NCBI GenBank assembly: GCA_029006195.1 | Contig: JAQXGH010000050.1 | Coordinates: forward strand, 1-64,000 | Direction: 5' to 3' | From: Bacillota bacterium | GTDB lineage: Bacteria; Bacillota; Clostridia; Peptostreptococcales; Anaerovoracaceae | Length of the DNA stretch: 64,000 nt | Part shown: positions 22,721-31,577 of the stretch, in pieces | Layout: the number at the start of each line of letters is the position of its first letter | Position numbering within the stretch: position 1 is the stretch's first letter | Position numbers and translations under genes: made by a program | Notes under the pieces: generated by a model | Seen by the model: only the letters and a program-made list of their open reading frames with translations | What the model was told of the DNA's origin: nothing | Databases searched by the model: none

Positions 22721-23419
22721 ATGGGAAAAGGATATTTTGATGACAGGCAGATAGTGGAGATACTGGATCGACTGAGAAAGGCTCATCCAGATGCTGGATG
22801 TGCACTTGATCATAGAGATGTATTTGAGCTTACTGTTTGTGTCGTGCTCAGCGCACAAACTACAGATGTCAGTGTGAACAAAGTGAGTCCGGCTTTATTC
22901 GAGAAATATCCCGATGCCAAGGCTTTAGCATCTGCCAGTCAGGATGATGTGATGGAAATCATCAAGACTATAGGCATGTACAAGACTAAATCGAGGAACA
23001 TAATAAATCTGGCAAAGGCCTTATGTGAGCTTTATGATGGTCAGGTGCCAGGCGACTTCGAATCGCTGATCAAGCTTCCGGGGGTTGGCAGGAAGACTGC
23101 TAACGTTGTTCTGGCGGAAGGCTTCGGTCATCAGAAGATAGCGGTCGATACTCATGTGTTCCGCGTTTCCCATAGGATCGGTCTTGCTGGAAATAAGGAT
23201 GAAAGTCAGGCAGAAGCGGGGGATGATGTTTCTGCTAAGACAGCAGGAGCTAAGGAAGTGCTCCTGGCAGAAGAAGAGCTTATGGATGTACTGCCGGAAG
23301 ATAGGTGGACAGAAGCTCATCATACACTGATTTTCCACGGAAGGAGATGCTGTACAGCCAGAAATCCTAAGTGCGGAGAATGTGTATTATCAGATATGTG
23401 TGCTTATTTACAAAAATAA
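22721..23419 (+). CDS. nth: endonuclease III (DNA glycosylase/AP lyase)
   Basis: The 232-residue protein has the helix-hairpin-helix LPGVGRKTANVV with the catalytic lysine, the catalytic aspartate in VDTHVFRVSHR, and a C-terminal [4Fe-4S] site CX6CX2CX5C (from CTARNPKC to SDMC). It removes oxidised pyrimidines. An insertion of about 17 residues rich in Glu, Asp and Ala follows HRIGLAGNK and is absent from E. coli Nth (211 residues). The start at 22721 was chosen by the GGAGG site and the promoter position. The EAL gene follows 12 bases later and may be co-transcribed. Confidence 0.94.
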   Translation: MGKGYFDDRQIVEILDRLRKAHPDAGCALDHRDVFELTVCVVLSAQTTDVSVNKVSPALFEKYPDAKALASASQDDVMEIIKTIGMYKTKSRNIINLAKALCELYDGQVPGDFESLIKLPGVGRKTANVVLAEGFGHQKIAVDTHVFRVSHRIGLAGNKDESQAEAGDDVSAKTAGAKEVLLAEEELMDVLPEDRWTEAHHTLIFHGRRCCTARNPKCGECVLSDMCAYLQK

Positions 23420-23431
23420 ACAGGAGCTTAA

Positions 23432-25354
23432 ATGAAATACGATTACCAATACGCTATAGCAGCAATCGTTGCTACGATAACATTGCTGTTCATAGTTTGT
23501 CATAGACGCAGCTATCCGACTTTAAGTAACAGGATATTCATATTGATACTGATATTAAATCTGGTATCGGCATCGGCGGACATGGTTACATTCTGGACCA
23601 TATCATATCCGCAGAATTACAGTTTGCCGATTCTCTATTTGACGAATATGGTATACTTCATTACTTACAGTGCTTTTGGTGCGTCTTTTTTGGTTTACGT
23701 GGGATCCTTGGCTAAAACCGAAAGCGCTAAGTCGATTTCCATGGCGATTGCGGCTTTTGGTTGGGGAATAATTACTATTCTGGTGCTGTCAACTCCATTC
23801 ACTCACTGGATGATATATTTTGACGATAGCCTTCAGTATAGGCATGGACCGCTTCTTTGGCTCATGTATATTATTGTAGCTATCCTAGTCCTTATGGCAG
23901 CAACCATAATGTTTAACAGGAGGAACCGATTCACGTCACAGCAAAAAGCAATGGTAACGTCCCTTGTTGCAGGCGTTACGATATGCGTAATCGTACATAT
24001 ATTAAACAGCAGGCTGGATATTGTTAATTTCGTTGGAGCTATCATTCTTAACTTCCTTTATATAACTTTCGAAAATCCAGGAGATTATACATTTAGGGAT
24101 ACTCAGTGTTTCAACTATAGGGCATTTCAGCTTGAAGCAATTGCCAGAATGAGGCACGATAAGGATAACAAAGTCGTATTCATCGGGCTTAGAAACAGCT
24201 TCAATACAAACGAGTATCAGAACGTACATGAGTTTGGGCTTTTCTCCAGAACTGCAGCAATGATGCTCCATAGAGAATTCGGCAAGAATGTATTCGCCAT
24301 CGACGATACTAAATTCGCGATTTTCTTGAATGAAAGCAGGCGTATTACAGAGGAAGTCACACTCAAAAGAATAAAAAAGACCTTTGATAAGAAAATAAAA
24401 ATCGAAGAAAAAGAAACAAACATAATATATAAAGCAAAGGCTATAAGCCTGGAAGAAATCGCGAAGTCAGAAGAGGATATAATTATCCTGATCGACGGAG
24501 TAAGAAATGTTTCTACAGACGAACTATTTTCTGCTGAAAGCATGAATCAGCTTCTGCGAAAGAATGAGAGGCTGCATGATATAGCCAAATGTCTGGATGA
24601 TGCCGAAGAAAAAGGCAAGCTGATGGCTGTTTATCAGCCGATATATAATATTGAGAAGAGAACATTTGAATCCGCTGAAGTTCTTCTTAGATTAAGTGAT
24701 CCGGTACTGGGAAACATAAGTCCTGAGGAGTTCATCGAAGTTGCGGAGCATACAGGACATATAGAGCAACTTGGTAATTTCGCATTGAAAAGCGCCTGTG
24801 AATTCCTGATTAAATGTCGGAAGCAGAAACTTGGAATAGAGTTTGCTGAAGTAAATGTCAGCATTGCTCAAATGCGAAAACCGGACTTCGCATGCAAGGC
24901 ACTTGGTATTATAAATGAATACGGTATAGAACCAGGAAGTATAAATTTCGAAATAACTGAGTCAGTACCTCTTTCAAATGATGAGGTGGCATTAGCAAAT
25001 TTCAATAGACTTATTGAAGCTGGAGCACAGTTTGCCATAGATGATTACGGCTCAGGATATTTCTTCGCCGACTATCTGTTTAACTTCCCTGTATCCATAG
25101 TTAAGATAGATAAGGCCATACTGTGGAAGGCGGTAGAAGATGAGAAGGCGAGAATAGTACTTAACAGCACGATCGAGATGGTTAAGAAACTTGGCAAGAC
25201 TGTAGTAGTAGAGGGGGCTGAAACTCCAGAAATGGTCAGACTGGTTAAGACAAACGGTGGAGAATACATACAAGGGTATTTCTATTCCAAGCCGCTTGGT
25301 GAAGATGAGTTCATAAACTTTATTGAAAGAAAGAATAAAAAAATGTCGCACTAG
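23432..25354 (+). CDS. membrane EAL-domain protein, probable c-di-GMP phosphodiesterase
   Basis: The 640-residue protein has about seven hydrophobic segments in residues 1-215, resembling the 7TM sensor of some histidine kinases. A degenerate GGDEF-like domain follows (about 225-380); the signature is replaced by IDDTKFAIFL, so cyclase activity is not expected. The C-terminal EAL domain (about 395-630) keeps the catalytic set: EVLLRL (Glu416), NVSIAQ, FEITES, IDDYGSGY (Asp537-Asp538), VKIDK, VEGAET and QGYFYSKPL. It should hydrolyse c-di-GMP in response to a membrane signal. Its stop codon lies within the terminator shared with serA. Confidence 0.88.
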   Translation: MKYDYQYAIAAIVATITLLFIVCHRRSYPTLSNRIFILILILNLVSASADMVTFWTISYPQNYSLPILYLTNMVYFITYSAFGASFLVYVGSLAKTESAKSISMAIAAFGWGIITILVLSTPFTHWMIYFDDSLQYRHGPLLWLMYIIVAILVLMAATIMFNRRNRFTSQQKAMVTSLVAGVTICVIVHILNSRLDIVNFVGAIILNFLYITFENPGDYTFRDTQCFNYRAFQLEAIARMRHDKDNKVVFIGLRNSFNTNEYQNVHEFGLFSRTAAMMLHREFGKNVFAIDDTKFAIFLNESRRITEEVTLKRIKKTFDKKIKIEEKETNIIYKAKAISLEEIAKSEEDIIILIDGVRNVSTDELFSAESMNQLLRKNERLHDIAKCLDDAEEKGKLMAVYQPIYNIEKRTFESAEVLLRLSDPVLGNISPEEFIEVAEHTGHIEQLGNFALKSACEFLIKCRKQKLGIEFAEVNVSIAQMRKPDFACKALGIINEYGIEPGSINFEITESVPLSNDEVALANFNRLIEAGAQFAIDDYGSGYFFADYLFNFPVSIVKIDKAILWKAVEDEKARIVLNSTIEMVKKLGKTVVVEGAETPEMVRLVKTNGGEYIQGYFYSKPLGEDEFINFIERKNKKMSH

Positions 25355-25370
25355 CTAATGCGACATTCTT
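25335..25370. terminator. bidirectional terminator shared by the EAL gene and serA
   Basis: AATGTCGCA (25342-25350) pairs with TGCGACATT (25359-25367). The minus-strand side is followed by seven T residues, a strong terminator for serA; the plus side has CTTT. The hairpin includes the last codons of the EAL gene. Confidence 0.85.
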
Positions 25371-25388
25371 TATGTTTAGTGAAATTGA

Positions 25389-26525
25389 TTAAGCGATTAC
25401 TCTAGCCTTGATAACGCCGTCTACAGCGAGATCACAAGTCTTGTCGCCCAGGTTAGCAACGATTGCAGCGTAGTCGCCACGAGTTGCTGAAGCTACGTCT
25501 GTAACGCCTGCTTCTGCCAGCTTAGCGATTACTGCAGCAGCAGCGTCTGCCTTACAGATAACTGATGCACGAGCGCCAGCAGCTGGAGCCAGTGATACGT
25601 TAGGCATGTTAACTGAGTTCTTGATGTTACCGTTTTCGAGGTATTCCATAACCTGAGTAACTGCCATTACTGCACAGTTGTCTTCAGCTTCTGCTGATGA
25701 TGCGCCAAGGTGTGGCAGAACGATGATGTCAGCTCTGTCTGCGTTCAGAATAGCGTCGTCAGCGAAGTCTGTTACATACTTGCCAACCTTACCGCTTTCG
25801 AGAGCAGCCAGGAGATCGTCGTCATTGATCAGCTTGTCACGTGAGAAGTTGAGGAATGTAACGCCATCCTTCATCTGTGCGTATGCAGCTGCGTTCATCA
25901 TGCCCTTTGTAGCATCGTTTGCTGGAACGTGGATTGAGATGTAGTCGCACTGTGGATACATTTCAGCCAGATCTTCTACAACCTTGATGCTAGCATCAAG
26001 ATCAGCTCTAGCAGCATCAGTAAGGAATGCATCATATCCGATTACGTCCATACCGAGGCCTACTGCAGCGTTAGCTACCATTCTGCCGATAGCGCCCAGG
26101 CCGATAACGCCCAGAGTCTTACCAGCGATTTCAGTACCAGCGAACTGTCCCTTACCCTTTTCAACCTGCTTGCCGATTCCTTCTGAGCCAACCAGTGACT
26201 TAGCGAATGCGAGACCTGCAGGAACATTTCTTGCTGCCAGGATCAGACCGCAGAGGCACAGTTCCTTTACAGCGTTAGCGTTAGCACCTGGTGAGTTGAA
26301 TACTACGATACCCTGTTCAGCACACTTATCAACAGGAATGTTATTTGTGCCAGCACCAGCTCTACCGATAGCCAGAAGTTCGTCTGAGAAATCCATTTCG
26401 TGCATGTCATAGCTTCTCAGGATGATGCCGTTAGCTTCATCTGGGTTTTCGATAAGCGTGAAAGCATCTGTTAACTTACCAAGACCAACTGGAGAAATTT
26501 TGTTGAATGTTCCAATCTTGTACAT
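25389..26525 (-). CDS. serA: D-3-phosphoglycerate dehydrogenase
   Basis: The 378-residue D-2-hydroxyacid dehydrogenase has RAGAGTNNIPVDKC and FNSPGANANAVKE in the substrate domain, the NAD motif GVIGLGAIGRMVANAA, the catalytic arginine in FSRDKL, the acid near DFADD and the histidine in VLPHLGASSAEAE. The C-terminal 70 residues resemble a short ACT-like regulatory domain. It commits 3-phosphoglycerate to serine and faces serC, the next enzyme, across a shared control region. Confidence 0.94.
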   Translation of the reverse strand: MYKIGTFNKISPVGLGKLTDAFTLIENPDEANGIILRSYDMHEMDFSDELLAIGRAGAGTNNIPVDKCAEQGIVVFNSPGANANAVKELCLCGLILAARNVPAGLAFAKSLVGSEGIGKQVEKGKGQFAGTEIAGKTLGVIGLGAIGRMVANAAVGLGMDVIGYDAFLTDAARADLDASIKVVEDLAEMYPQCDYISIHVPANDATKGMMNAAAYAQMKDGVTFLNFSRDKLINDDDLLAALESGKVGKYVTDFADDAILNADRADIIVLPHLGASSAEAEDNCAVMAVTQVMEYLENGNIKNSVNMPNVSLAPAAGARASVICKADAAAAVIAKLAEAGVTDVASATRGDYAAIVANLGDKTCDLAVDGVIKARVIA

Positions 26526-26705
26526 TTTAGTTCACCTCATTATTTTGATTTATAATAACTATTTTTATTGTCCAATACGAGCAATATGTAAGTAATATCA
26601 TACCATATTAAGCTTAAATATAAAAGCCATTTAAAGCTCGGTTTAGTGCAATAAAGCAATGAAAAATATTAATGCAAAGATAATCCTTTGTTATGGTCAG
26701 GAGTA

Positions 26706-26734
26706 TTGACCGGAATTTGCTGGAATGTTAGTAT
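26706..26734 (+). promoter_or_regulatory. sigma-A promoter of serC
   Basis: TTGACC (26706-26711) and TAGTAT (26729-26734) with 17-base spacing and an extended TGT. The leader is about 100 bases. Confidence 0.6.
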
Positions 26735-26797
26735 TATTATGTGTAAAGAGACTTTTTATTTAGTTTATAGACTTTGCATAATTTACATTATTAAGTG

Positions 26798-26819
26798 GTT
26801 AAATCGCCCGTGATTTAAC
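26798..26819 (+). repeat. perfect inverted repeat in the serC leader
   Basis: GTTAAATC (26798-26805) and GATTTAAC (26812-26819) flank GCCCGT. It ends 5-6 bases before the AGGAGG ribosome site, so it could be an operator or an RNA hairpin that affects translation. Confidence 0.55.
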
Positions 26820-26839
26820 ATGTTTAGGAGGAGATACCA

Positions 26840-27925
26840 ATGAAATACGATAGAGTGTTTAACTTTTCAGCAGGTCCAGCTATGATGCCAGAACCAGTTC
26901 TCGAAGAAATCGCAGCAGAAGTACTTAACTACAGAGGTACTGGAATGTCAGTAATGGAAATGTCACATAGATCAAAGGCTTTCATACAGATTTATGATGA
27001 CGCTGTAGCTGATCTTCGTAAGCTGATGAACATTCCTGATAACTATAAAGTTCTGTTCGTACAGGGCGGCGGCACAACTCAGTTCGCAATGGTTCCACTT
27101 AACCTCATGAAGGGTGGAGTTGCTTGCTACGTTGAAACTGGTGCATGGTCAAAGAAGGCTATCGCTGAAGCTAAGAAGTACGGCGAAGTTAAGATCGTTG
27201 CTTCATCAAAGGACAAGAACTTCTCATATGTTCCTGATTGCAGCGACCTGGATATTCCAGAAAATGCAGATTACGTTTACATTTGTGAAAACGAAACAAT
27301 CAACGGTACTACATTCAACAAGCTGCCTAACACTAAGGGCGCAGTACTCGTATCAGACCAGTCATCAATGTTCCTGTCAAGACCTTGCAACGTTGAAGAT
27401 TACGGCGTAATCTGGGCTGGCGTTCAGAAGAACGTAGGTCCTGCTGGTATGGCTGTAGTAATCATCAGAGAAGATCTTATTACTGAAGATGTTCCTGATT
27501 TCTGCCCAACTTACCTGAGCTACAAGACTCACGCAGACAAGGATTCAATGTACAACACTCCTAACTGCTGGGCTATCTACTGCTGTGGTAAGGTATTCAA
27601 GTATCTGAACGATCTCGGCGGTCTCGAAGCAGTTGAAAAGATGAACCAGGAAAAGGCTCAGATCTTCTACGACTTCCTCGATTCAAGTGAACTCTTCAAG
27701 GGTACAGTTGCTAAGGAAGACAGATCACTCATGAACATTCCTTTCGTTACTGGCTCAGACGAAGAAGATGCTGCAGTAGTTGCTGCAACTAAGGCTGCTG
27801 GTATGGACAACCTTAAGGGTCACAGAAGTGTTGGCGGACTCAGAGCTTCAATCTACAATGCAATGCCTAAGGAAGGTGTTGAAGCACTGGTTGAATTCCT
27901 GAAGGAATATGAGGCAAACAAGTAA
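26840..27925 (+). CDS. serC: phosphoserine aminotransferase
   Basis: The 361-residue fold I PLP enzyme begins RVFNFSAGPAMMPEPVLEE, has VQGGGTTQFAMVP for phosphate binding, and the PLP lysine in WAGVQKNVGPAGM, followed by HRSVGGLRASIYNAMP with substrate arginines. It converts 3-phosphohydroxypyruvate to phosphoserine, downstream of SerA. AGGAGG precedes the ATG. The dacF start overlaps its last 17 bases. Confidence 0.97.
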   Translation: MKYDRVFNFSAGPAMMPEPVLEEIAAEVLNYRGTGMSVMEMSHRSKAFIQIYDDAVADLRKLMNIPDNYKVLFVQGGGTTQFAMVPLNLMKGGVACYVETGAWSKKAIAEAKKYGEVKIVASSKDKNFSYVPDCSDLDIPENADYVYICENETINGTTFNKLPNTKGAVLVSDQSSMFLSRPCNVEDYGVIWAGVQKNVGPAGMAVVIIREDLITEDVPDFCPTYLSYKTHADKDSMYNTPNCWAIYCCGKVFKYLNDLGGLEAVEKMNQEKAQIFYDFLDSSELFKGTVAKEDRSLMNIPFVTGSDEEDAAVVAATKAAGMDNLKGHRSVGGLRASIYNAMPKEGVEALVEFLKEYEANK

Positions 27926-29234
27926 GCTGAAAATATTATCTGTAATACTAACTGCGGCGCTTATCTTTACGGGATTAGCGCCGTATTTTACAATCTGCGA
28001 AGATTCTTACGGATTACAGATGCACGAAGCGCCTAAGATGAATGCCGGCTCAGTTGTCCTGATGGATATGGGAAGCGGCAAGGTGCTTTATGAGAAAAAT
28101 GCAGATAAGGTGAGAGAACCGGCCAGTGTTACAAAAATACTGAATTGCATGGTCGTTCTGGAAAACATGGATCTTGATCAGGAAGTAACGATCAGCAAAA
28201 ATGTGGAAACCGAAGGAAGCATAGTCGGACTCAAACCTGGAGAGAAACTATCCGTAGAGGAACTTATCTACGGAATGATGCTTGTATCAGGTAATGATGC
28301 GGCCGAGGAACTCGCTAAAGCTACGGCAGGCAGTGTGAGTGAGTTCTGCGAGATGATGAATGAAAGAGCCGAAGAATGTGGTGCGGAAGATACGAACTAC
28401 AAGAATGCCAACGGCCTTAATGAGAATAAAAAGAAGCTGAATTATACTACAGCAATAGATCTGGCTCTCATTTCCAGAGAAGCTATGAAGAACGAGAAGT
28501 TCAGAGAAGTAGTTTCAACTTCTAAATACACTATCCCTAAGACTAATAAAGAAGGCAAGAGAAAGCTGGAGAACTCCAACGTTTGCCTGTGGCTTACTAA
28601 GGAGAAAGTAAAGATAAACGGTCAGAAGGTGCCGCTTAAATATGAAGGCTGTACCGGAATCAAGACTGGCTACACAAGCTCAGCGGGCAACTGTTTTGTA
28701 GGAACTGCCAAACGCGGAGGCAGCGAGTTCCTGCTGGTTGTCATGGGCTGTGATACGGATCCGGCCAGATTTGTTGATGCCATTAAGCTTTGGAATTTCG
28801 CATTTGAAAACTACGAAACATATACGATTCTCAGGAGTGGCAAAGCCGCTTACGAGGAACGAGTATGGGGCGGAGAGCTTAGAGATGTTCAGATAGGAAC
28901 AAACGAAGATTTTGACATCACTGTCGATAAAGGATATAACGGGGCGGAGAATGTTAAGACTGAAATCGTAACATTCGAGGACAAGGTCCAGGCTCCTGTT
29001 GAGGAAGGCACTATACTTGGTCAGGTTAATGCCTTTGATGAAAACGGCAGGCAGGTGGGAAGCGCAGACCTTTATGCTCTGGAATCGGTACAAAAAGGCG
29101 GTCCACTGTCACAGATAGGAATTGCGGATGAAGATCTGCCTTATTTCTACGCGGTGGCAGGTACACTGCTTCTGATCATAATCGTAGCAATTATATTAAT
29201 AGTAAAGAGAAAGAAGAAACCAGAAGAAGAATAA
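27909..29234 (+). CDS. dacF: penicillin-binding protein, D-alanyl-D-alanine carboxypeptidase (PBP5/DacF type)
   Basis: The 441-residue protein has a signal sequence (residues 1-30), then a serine transpeptidase-like domain with SVTK (Ser73-Lys76), SGN (127-129) and KTG (252-254). A beta-rich C-terminal domain (about 315-400) and a single C-terminal membrane helix (about 412-432) followed by basic residues complete the PBP5 layout. It trims the terminal D-alanine from peptidoglycan stem peptides outside the membrane. It overlaps serC, with AAGGA inside the serC end, indicating coupling. Confidence 0.93.
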   Translation: MRQTSKLKILSVILTAALIFTGLAPYFTICEDSYGLQMHEAPKMNAGSVVLMDMGSGKVLYEKNADKVREPASVTKILNCMVVLENMDLDQEVTISKNVETEGSIVGLKPGEKLSVEELIYGMMLVSGNDAAEELAKATAGSVSEFCEMMNERAEECGAEDTNYKNANGLNENKKKLNYTTAIDLALISREAMKNEKFREVVSTSKYTIPKTNKEGKRKLENSNVCLWLTKEKVKINGQKVPLKYEGCTGIKTGYTSSAGNCFVGTAKRGGSEFLLVVMGCDTDPARFVDAIKLWNFAFENYETYTILRSGKAAYEERVWGGELRDVQIGTNEDFDITVDKGYNGAENVKTEIVTFEDKVQAPVEEGTILGQVNAFDENGRQVGSADLYALESVQKGGPLSQIGIADEDLPYFYAVAGTLLLIIIVAIILIVKRKKKPEEE

Positions 29235-29237
29235 TCC

Positions 29238-31124
29238 ATGTTCGATATCAAGGAGAATCTAAAAAAATTGCCAACTTGCCCAGGCGTATACCTGCACAAG
29301 GATGAACTCGGCAACATAATATATGTTGGTAAGGCCATCAATCTGAGAAACAGAGTGAGGCAGTACTTTCAGTCTCAGAAAAACATGGCGCCAAAGGTTC
29401 GCAGCATGGTTTCGCAGATCGCGGAGTTTGAATACATAACTGCGGGGAGTGAGATGGAAGCCCTCATTTTAGAGTGCAATCTTATCAAGAAACACAGACC
29501 TAAGTACAACATTCTGCTTCGTGATGACAAGACATATCCATATATTAAAGTTACAAATGACACATACCCTAGAGTGATCAAGACTAGAGTGGTTAAGAAG
29601 GATGGCGGCAAGTATTTCGGCCCTTACAGCGATGTGGGTGCGGTAAATTCCATCATCGATCTTCTTAACGCCAGCTTCACTCTCAAGCGATGCTCCGCAT
29701 CGGATTTCCCCAAAGGCTACAGGCCCTGCCTGAACTACCACATTAAACAGTGTAGAGGCATATGCTCCGGGGAAGTTTCACCAGAGGAATACAGGGAAGC
29801 TGTTAATGGCGCTGTGGATTTCCTTTCGGGTAGGAGCAATGCACTGCTGAATTCGCTTAAGACTAAGATGATGGCTGCATCGGAAGCCATGGAATACGAA
29901 GAGGCTGCTGTGTATAGGGACTACATTGAAGCGGCAAAAGCTTTGACGGAAACGCAGAGAGTTGTTATCCATCATAGTGAAGAGGCTGATATCGTGCTCC
30001 CTGCTCGAACAAATGAAGATGCTTTTGTTATTATCTTTACGGTACGCGATAGCAAGCTGGTGGGCAGAGAAACTTATCAGCTCAATGCGGCTAAGTCTGT
30101 AGATGAGAATTTCACATCAGCTTTTCTCAAGCAGCATTATAGCTCAACGCCTAATGTGCCTAAGGAAATTCTTGTGCCTAAGCTTCCAGAGGATCATGAG
30201 CTAATATCTGAGTATCTCACAGAGGTTTCAGGGCATAGCGTGAAGGTTTTGCATCCTGAGAGAGGTGAGAAGAGAGCGCTTCTGCAGATGGCATCGAAGG
30301 ACGTTGTCGAGATGGTTAAAACTCTTGACGAACGTGCGGCAGCAGCTAAGGAAAGACGCAATACTTTAGGCAGTGAAATCTGGGATGTTCTTTCTAAGAT
30401 GCATGCGCCTGGATACAGCGCAGACAAAGTTTATGACGGCCGACAGTTTAGAGCCGAGGCCTATGATATTTCAAATACAAACGGCGTCGATACTGTTGGC
30501 GCTATGGTAGCATTTAATGGGCTTAAGCCGGACAGGCAGAGTTACAGAAGGTTCAAAGTCAGAACTGTTACCGGGCAGGACGACTACTCGTCAATGAGAG
30601 AGGTGCTTTCCAGAAGATTCCTTCGTCTTATAAATGGCGATGACGGATTCTGCGAAGTTCCGGATATCCTCTTTATGGACGGTGGTAAGGGTCATGTGAC
30701 CATCGCTACAGAAGTTCTGGAGGCTGCCGATCTGGATATTCCTGTTGTGGGTATGGTAAAAGATGATCACCATAGGACCAGAGCTCTTATCTATAAGCAG
30801 GGTGAGGATTTCGTTGAAATTTCACTTCGCGATAAGCCTCTACTGTACAAGTACATTGGCACTATTCAGGAAGAGGTTCATCGATTTGTAATTACGTATC
30901 ACCGTAACCTTCGTGGAAAGAATGCACAGAAATCTCTTTTGGATGAGATCAAGGGAATTGGTCTTAAGCGAAGGAGAGTGCTCCTGGAAGAGTTCAAGAG
31001 CGTGGACAATATTAAGAACGTGGCACTTTCTAGTGGAGGGGCTGAAAGGCTGGCTGCCATAGACGGCATGGATATGCGTGCGGCAAACAGCGTTTGTCAG
31101 TTCTTTAGAGAAAGAGAAAAATAG
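29238..31124 (+). CDS. uvrC: excinuclease ABC subunit C
   Basis: The 628-residue protein has the GIY-YIG nuclease domain (PTCPGVYLHKDELGNIIYVGKA, residues 11-32), a UvrB-binding UVR motif (about 205-240), the RNase H-like second nuclease domain (YDISNTNGVDTVGAMVAF; FMDGGKGHV) and a C-terminal helix-hairpin-helix region (IKGIGLKRRRVLLEEF). It makes both incisions in nucleotide excision repair with UvrAB. It begins three bases after dacF. Confidence 0.97.
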   Translation: MFDIKENLKKLPTCPGVYLHKDELGNIIYVGKAINLRNRVRQYFQSQKNMAPKVRSMVSQIAEFEYITAGSEMEALILECNLIKKHRPKYNILLRDDKTYPYIKVTNDTYPRVIKTRVVKKDGGKYFGPYSDVGAVNSIIDLLNASFTLKRCSASDFPKGYRPCLNYHIKQCRGICSGEVSPEEYREAVNGAVDFLSGRSNALLNSLKTKMMAASEAMEYEEAAVYRDYIEAAKALTETQRVVIHHSEEADIVLPARTNEDAFVIIFTVRDSKLVGRETYQLNAAKSVDENFTSAFLKQHYSSTPNVPKEILVPKLPEDHELISEYLTEVSGHSVKVLHPERGEKRALLQMASKDVVEMVKTLDERAAAAKERRNTLGSEIWDVLSKMHAPGYSADKVYDGRQFRAEAYDISNTNGVDTVGAMVAFNGLKPDRQSYRRFKVRTVTGQDDYSSMREVLSRRFLRLINGDDGFCEVPDILFMDGGKGHVTIATEVLEAADLDIPVVGMVKDDHHRTRALIYKQGEDFVEISLRDKPLLYKYIGTIQEEVHRFVITYHRNLRGKNAQKSLLDEIKGIGLKRRRVLLEEFKSVDNIKNVALSSGGAERLAAIDGMDMRAANSVCQFFREREK

Positions 31125-31131
31125 CAACAAA

Positions 31132-31165
31132 AAACCCTGCAGCATCAGCTACAGGGTTTGATTTT
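31132..31165. terminator. bidirectional terminator between uvrC and the DUF1292 gene
   Basis: AAACCCTG (31132-31139) pairs with CAGGGTTT (31152-31159). The plus side is followed by GATTTTGTTTG and the minus side by further T residues, so it can stop both convergent transcripts. Confidence 0.82.
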
Positions 31166-31171
31166 GTTTGA

Positions 31172-31441
31172 TTATGCTTCTTCTACTGCGAGGCTTTCGA
31201 ATACTTCAACAACCTTTTCGAAGTCTTCTTCTGGGATGTCTGATAATTCATAGTCATCGCCGATTTCCTTGTAACCATAAAGGTATACGTCTTCAGTTCC
31301 CAGTGGGTTAAGTGCGATGTATTCCTTACCGATTGCATCAAATACTCCGAGAATTCCGCATTCTTCTTCAACGCCGTCATCAAATTCCAGTGTTAAGATT
31401 TCGTCTTCTTCGTATCCGTATAATTCCTTATCTTCTGCCAT
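31172..31441 (-). CDS. DUF1292 protein (YrzB-like), function unknown
   Basis: The 89-residue protein is very acidic and follows the DUF1292 pattern: ILTLEFDDGVEEECGILGVFDAIGKEYIALNPL then DVYLYGYKE. These small proteins are widespread in Bacillota, usually beside Holliday junction resolvase YrrK and MTA/alaS-region genes. Here the gene is alone. No enzymatic motif is visible. AAAGGAG precedes the ATG. Confidence 0.85.
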   Translation of the reverse strand: MAEDKELYGYEEDEILTLEFDDGVEEECGILGVFDAIGKEYIALNPLGTEDVYLYGYKEIGDDYELSDIPEEDFEKVVEVFESLAVEEA

Positions 31442-31467
31442 TGTTTTCTCCTTTTATTAGATGGATT

Positions 31468-31489
31468 AGTGGATAGCGAGCTGTCCACT
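31468..31489 (-). repeat. short palindrome in the leader of the DUF1292 gene
   Basis: AGTGGATAGC (31468-31477) and GCTGTCCACT (31480-31489) are inverted repeats with one G-U. They lie about 30 bases before the start codon, as an RNA hairpin or operator. Confidence 0.4.
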
Positions 31490-31577
31490 TAAATAATTAT
31501 CCTAATTTCAATGTTACTATAACATTACATTGCTGAAATGGCAACATATTTCGCCTTCAGCCTGTAACTGTCTTTTT

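Larger units (their letters stand above)
26526..26839. other. serA-serC divergent control region
   Basis: These 314 bases separate divergent serA and serC and hold no coding frame of note. They contain a serC promoter and leader palindrome (listed separately) and, on the minus strand, an extended -10 TGGTATGAT (complement of 26597-26605) that could serve serA with a leader of about 65 bases. I see no known riboswitch or T-box. Confidence 0.5.
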
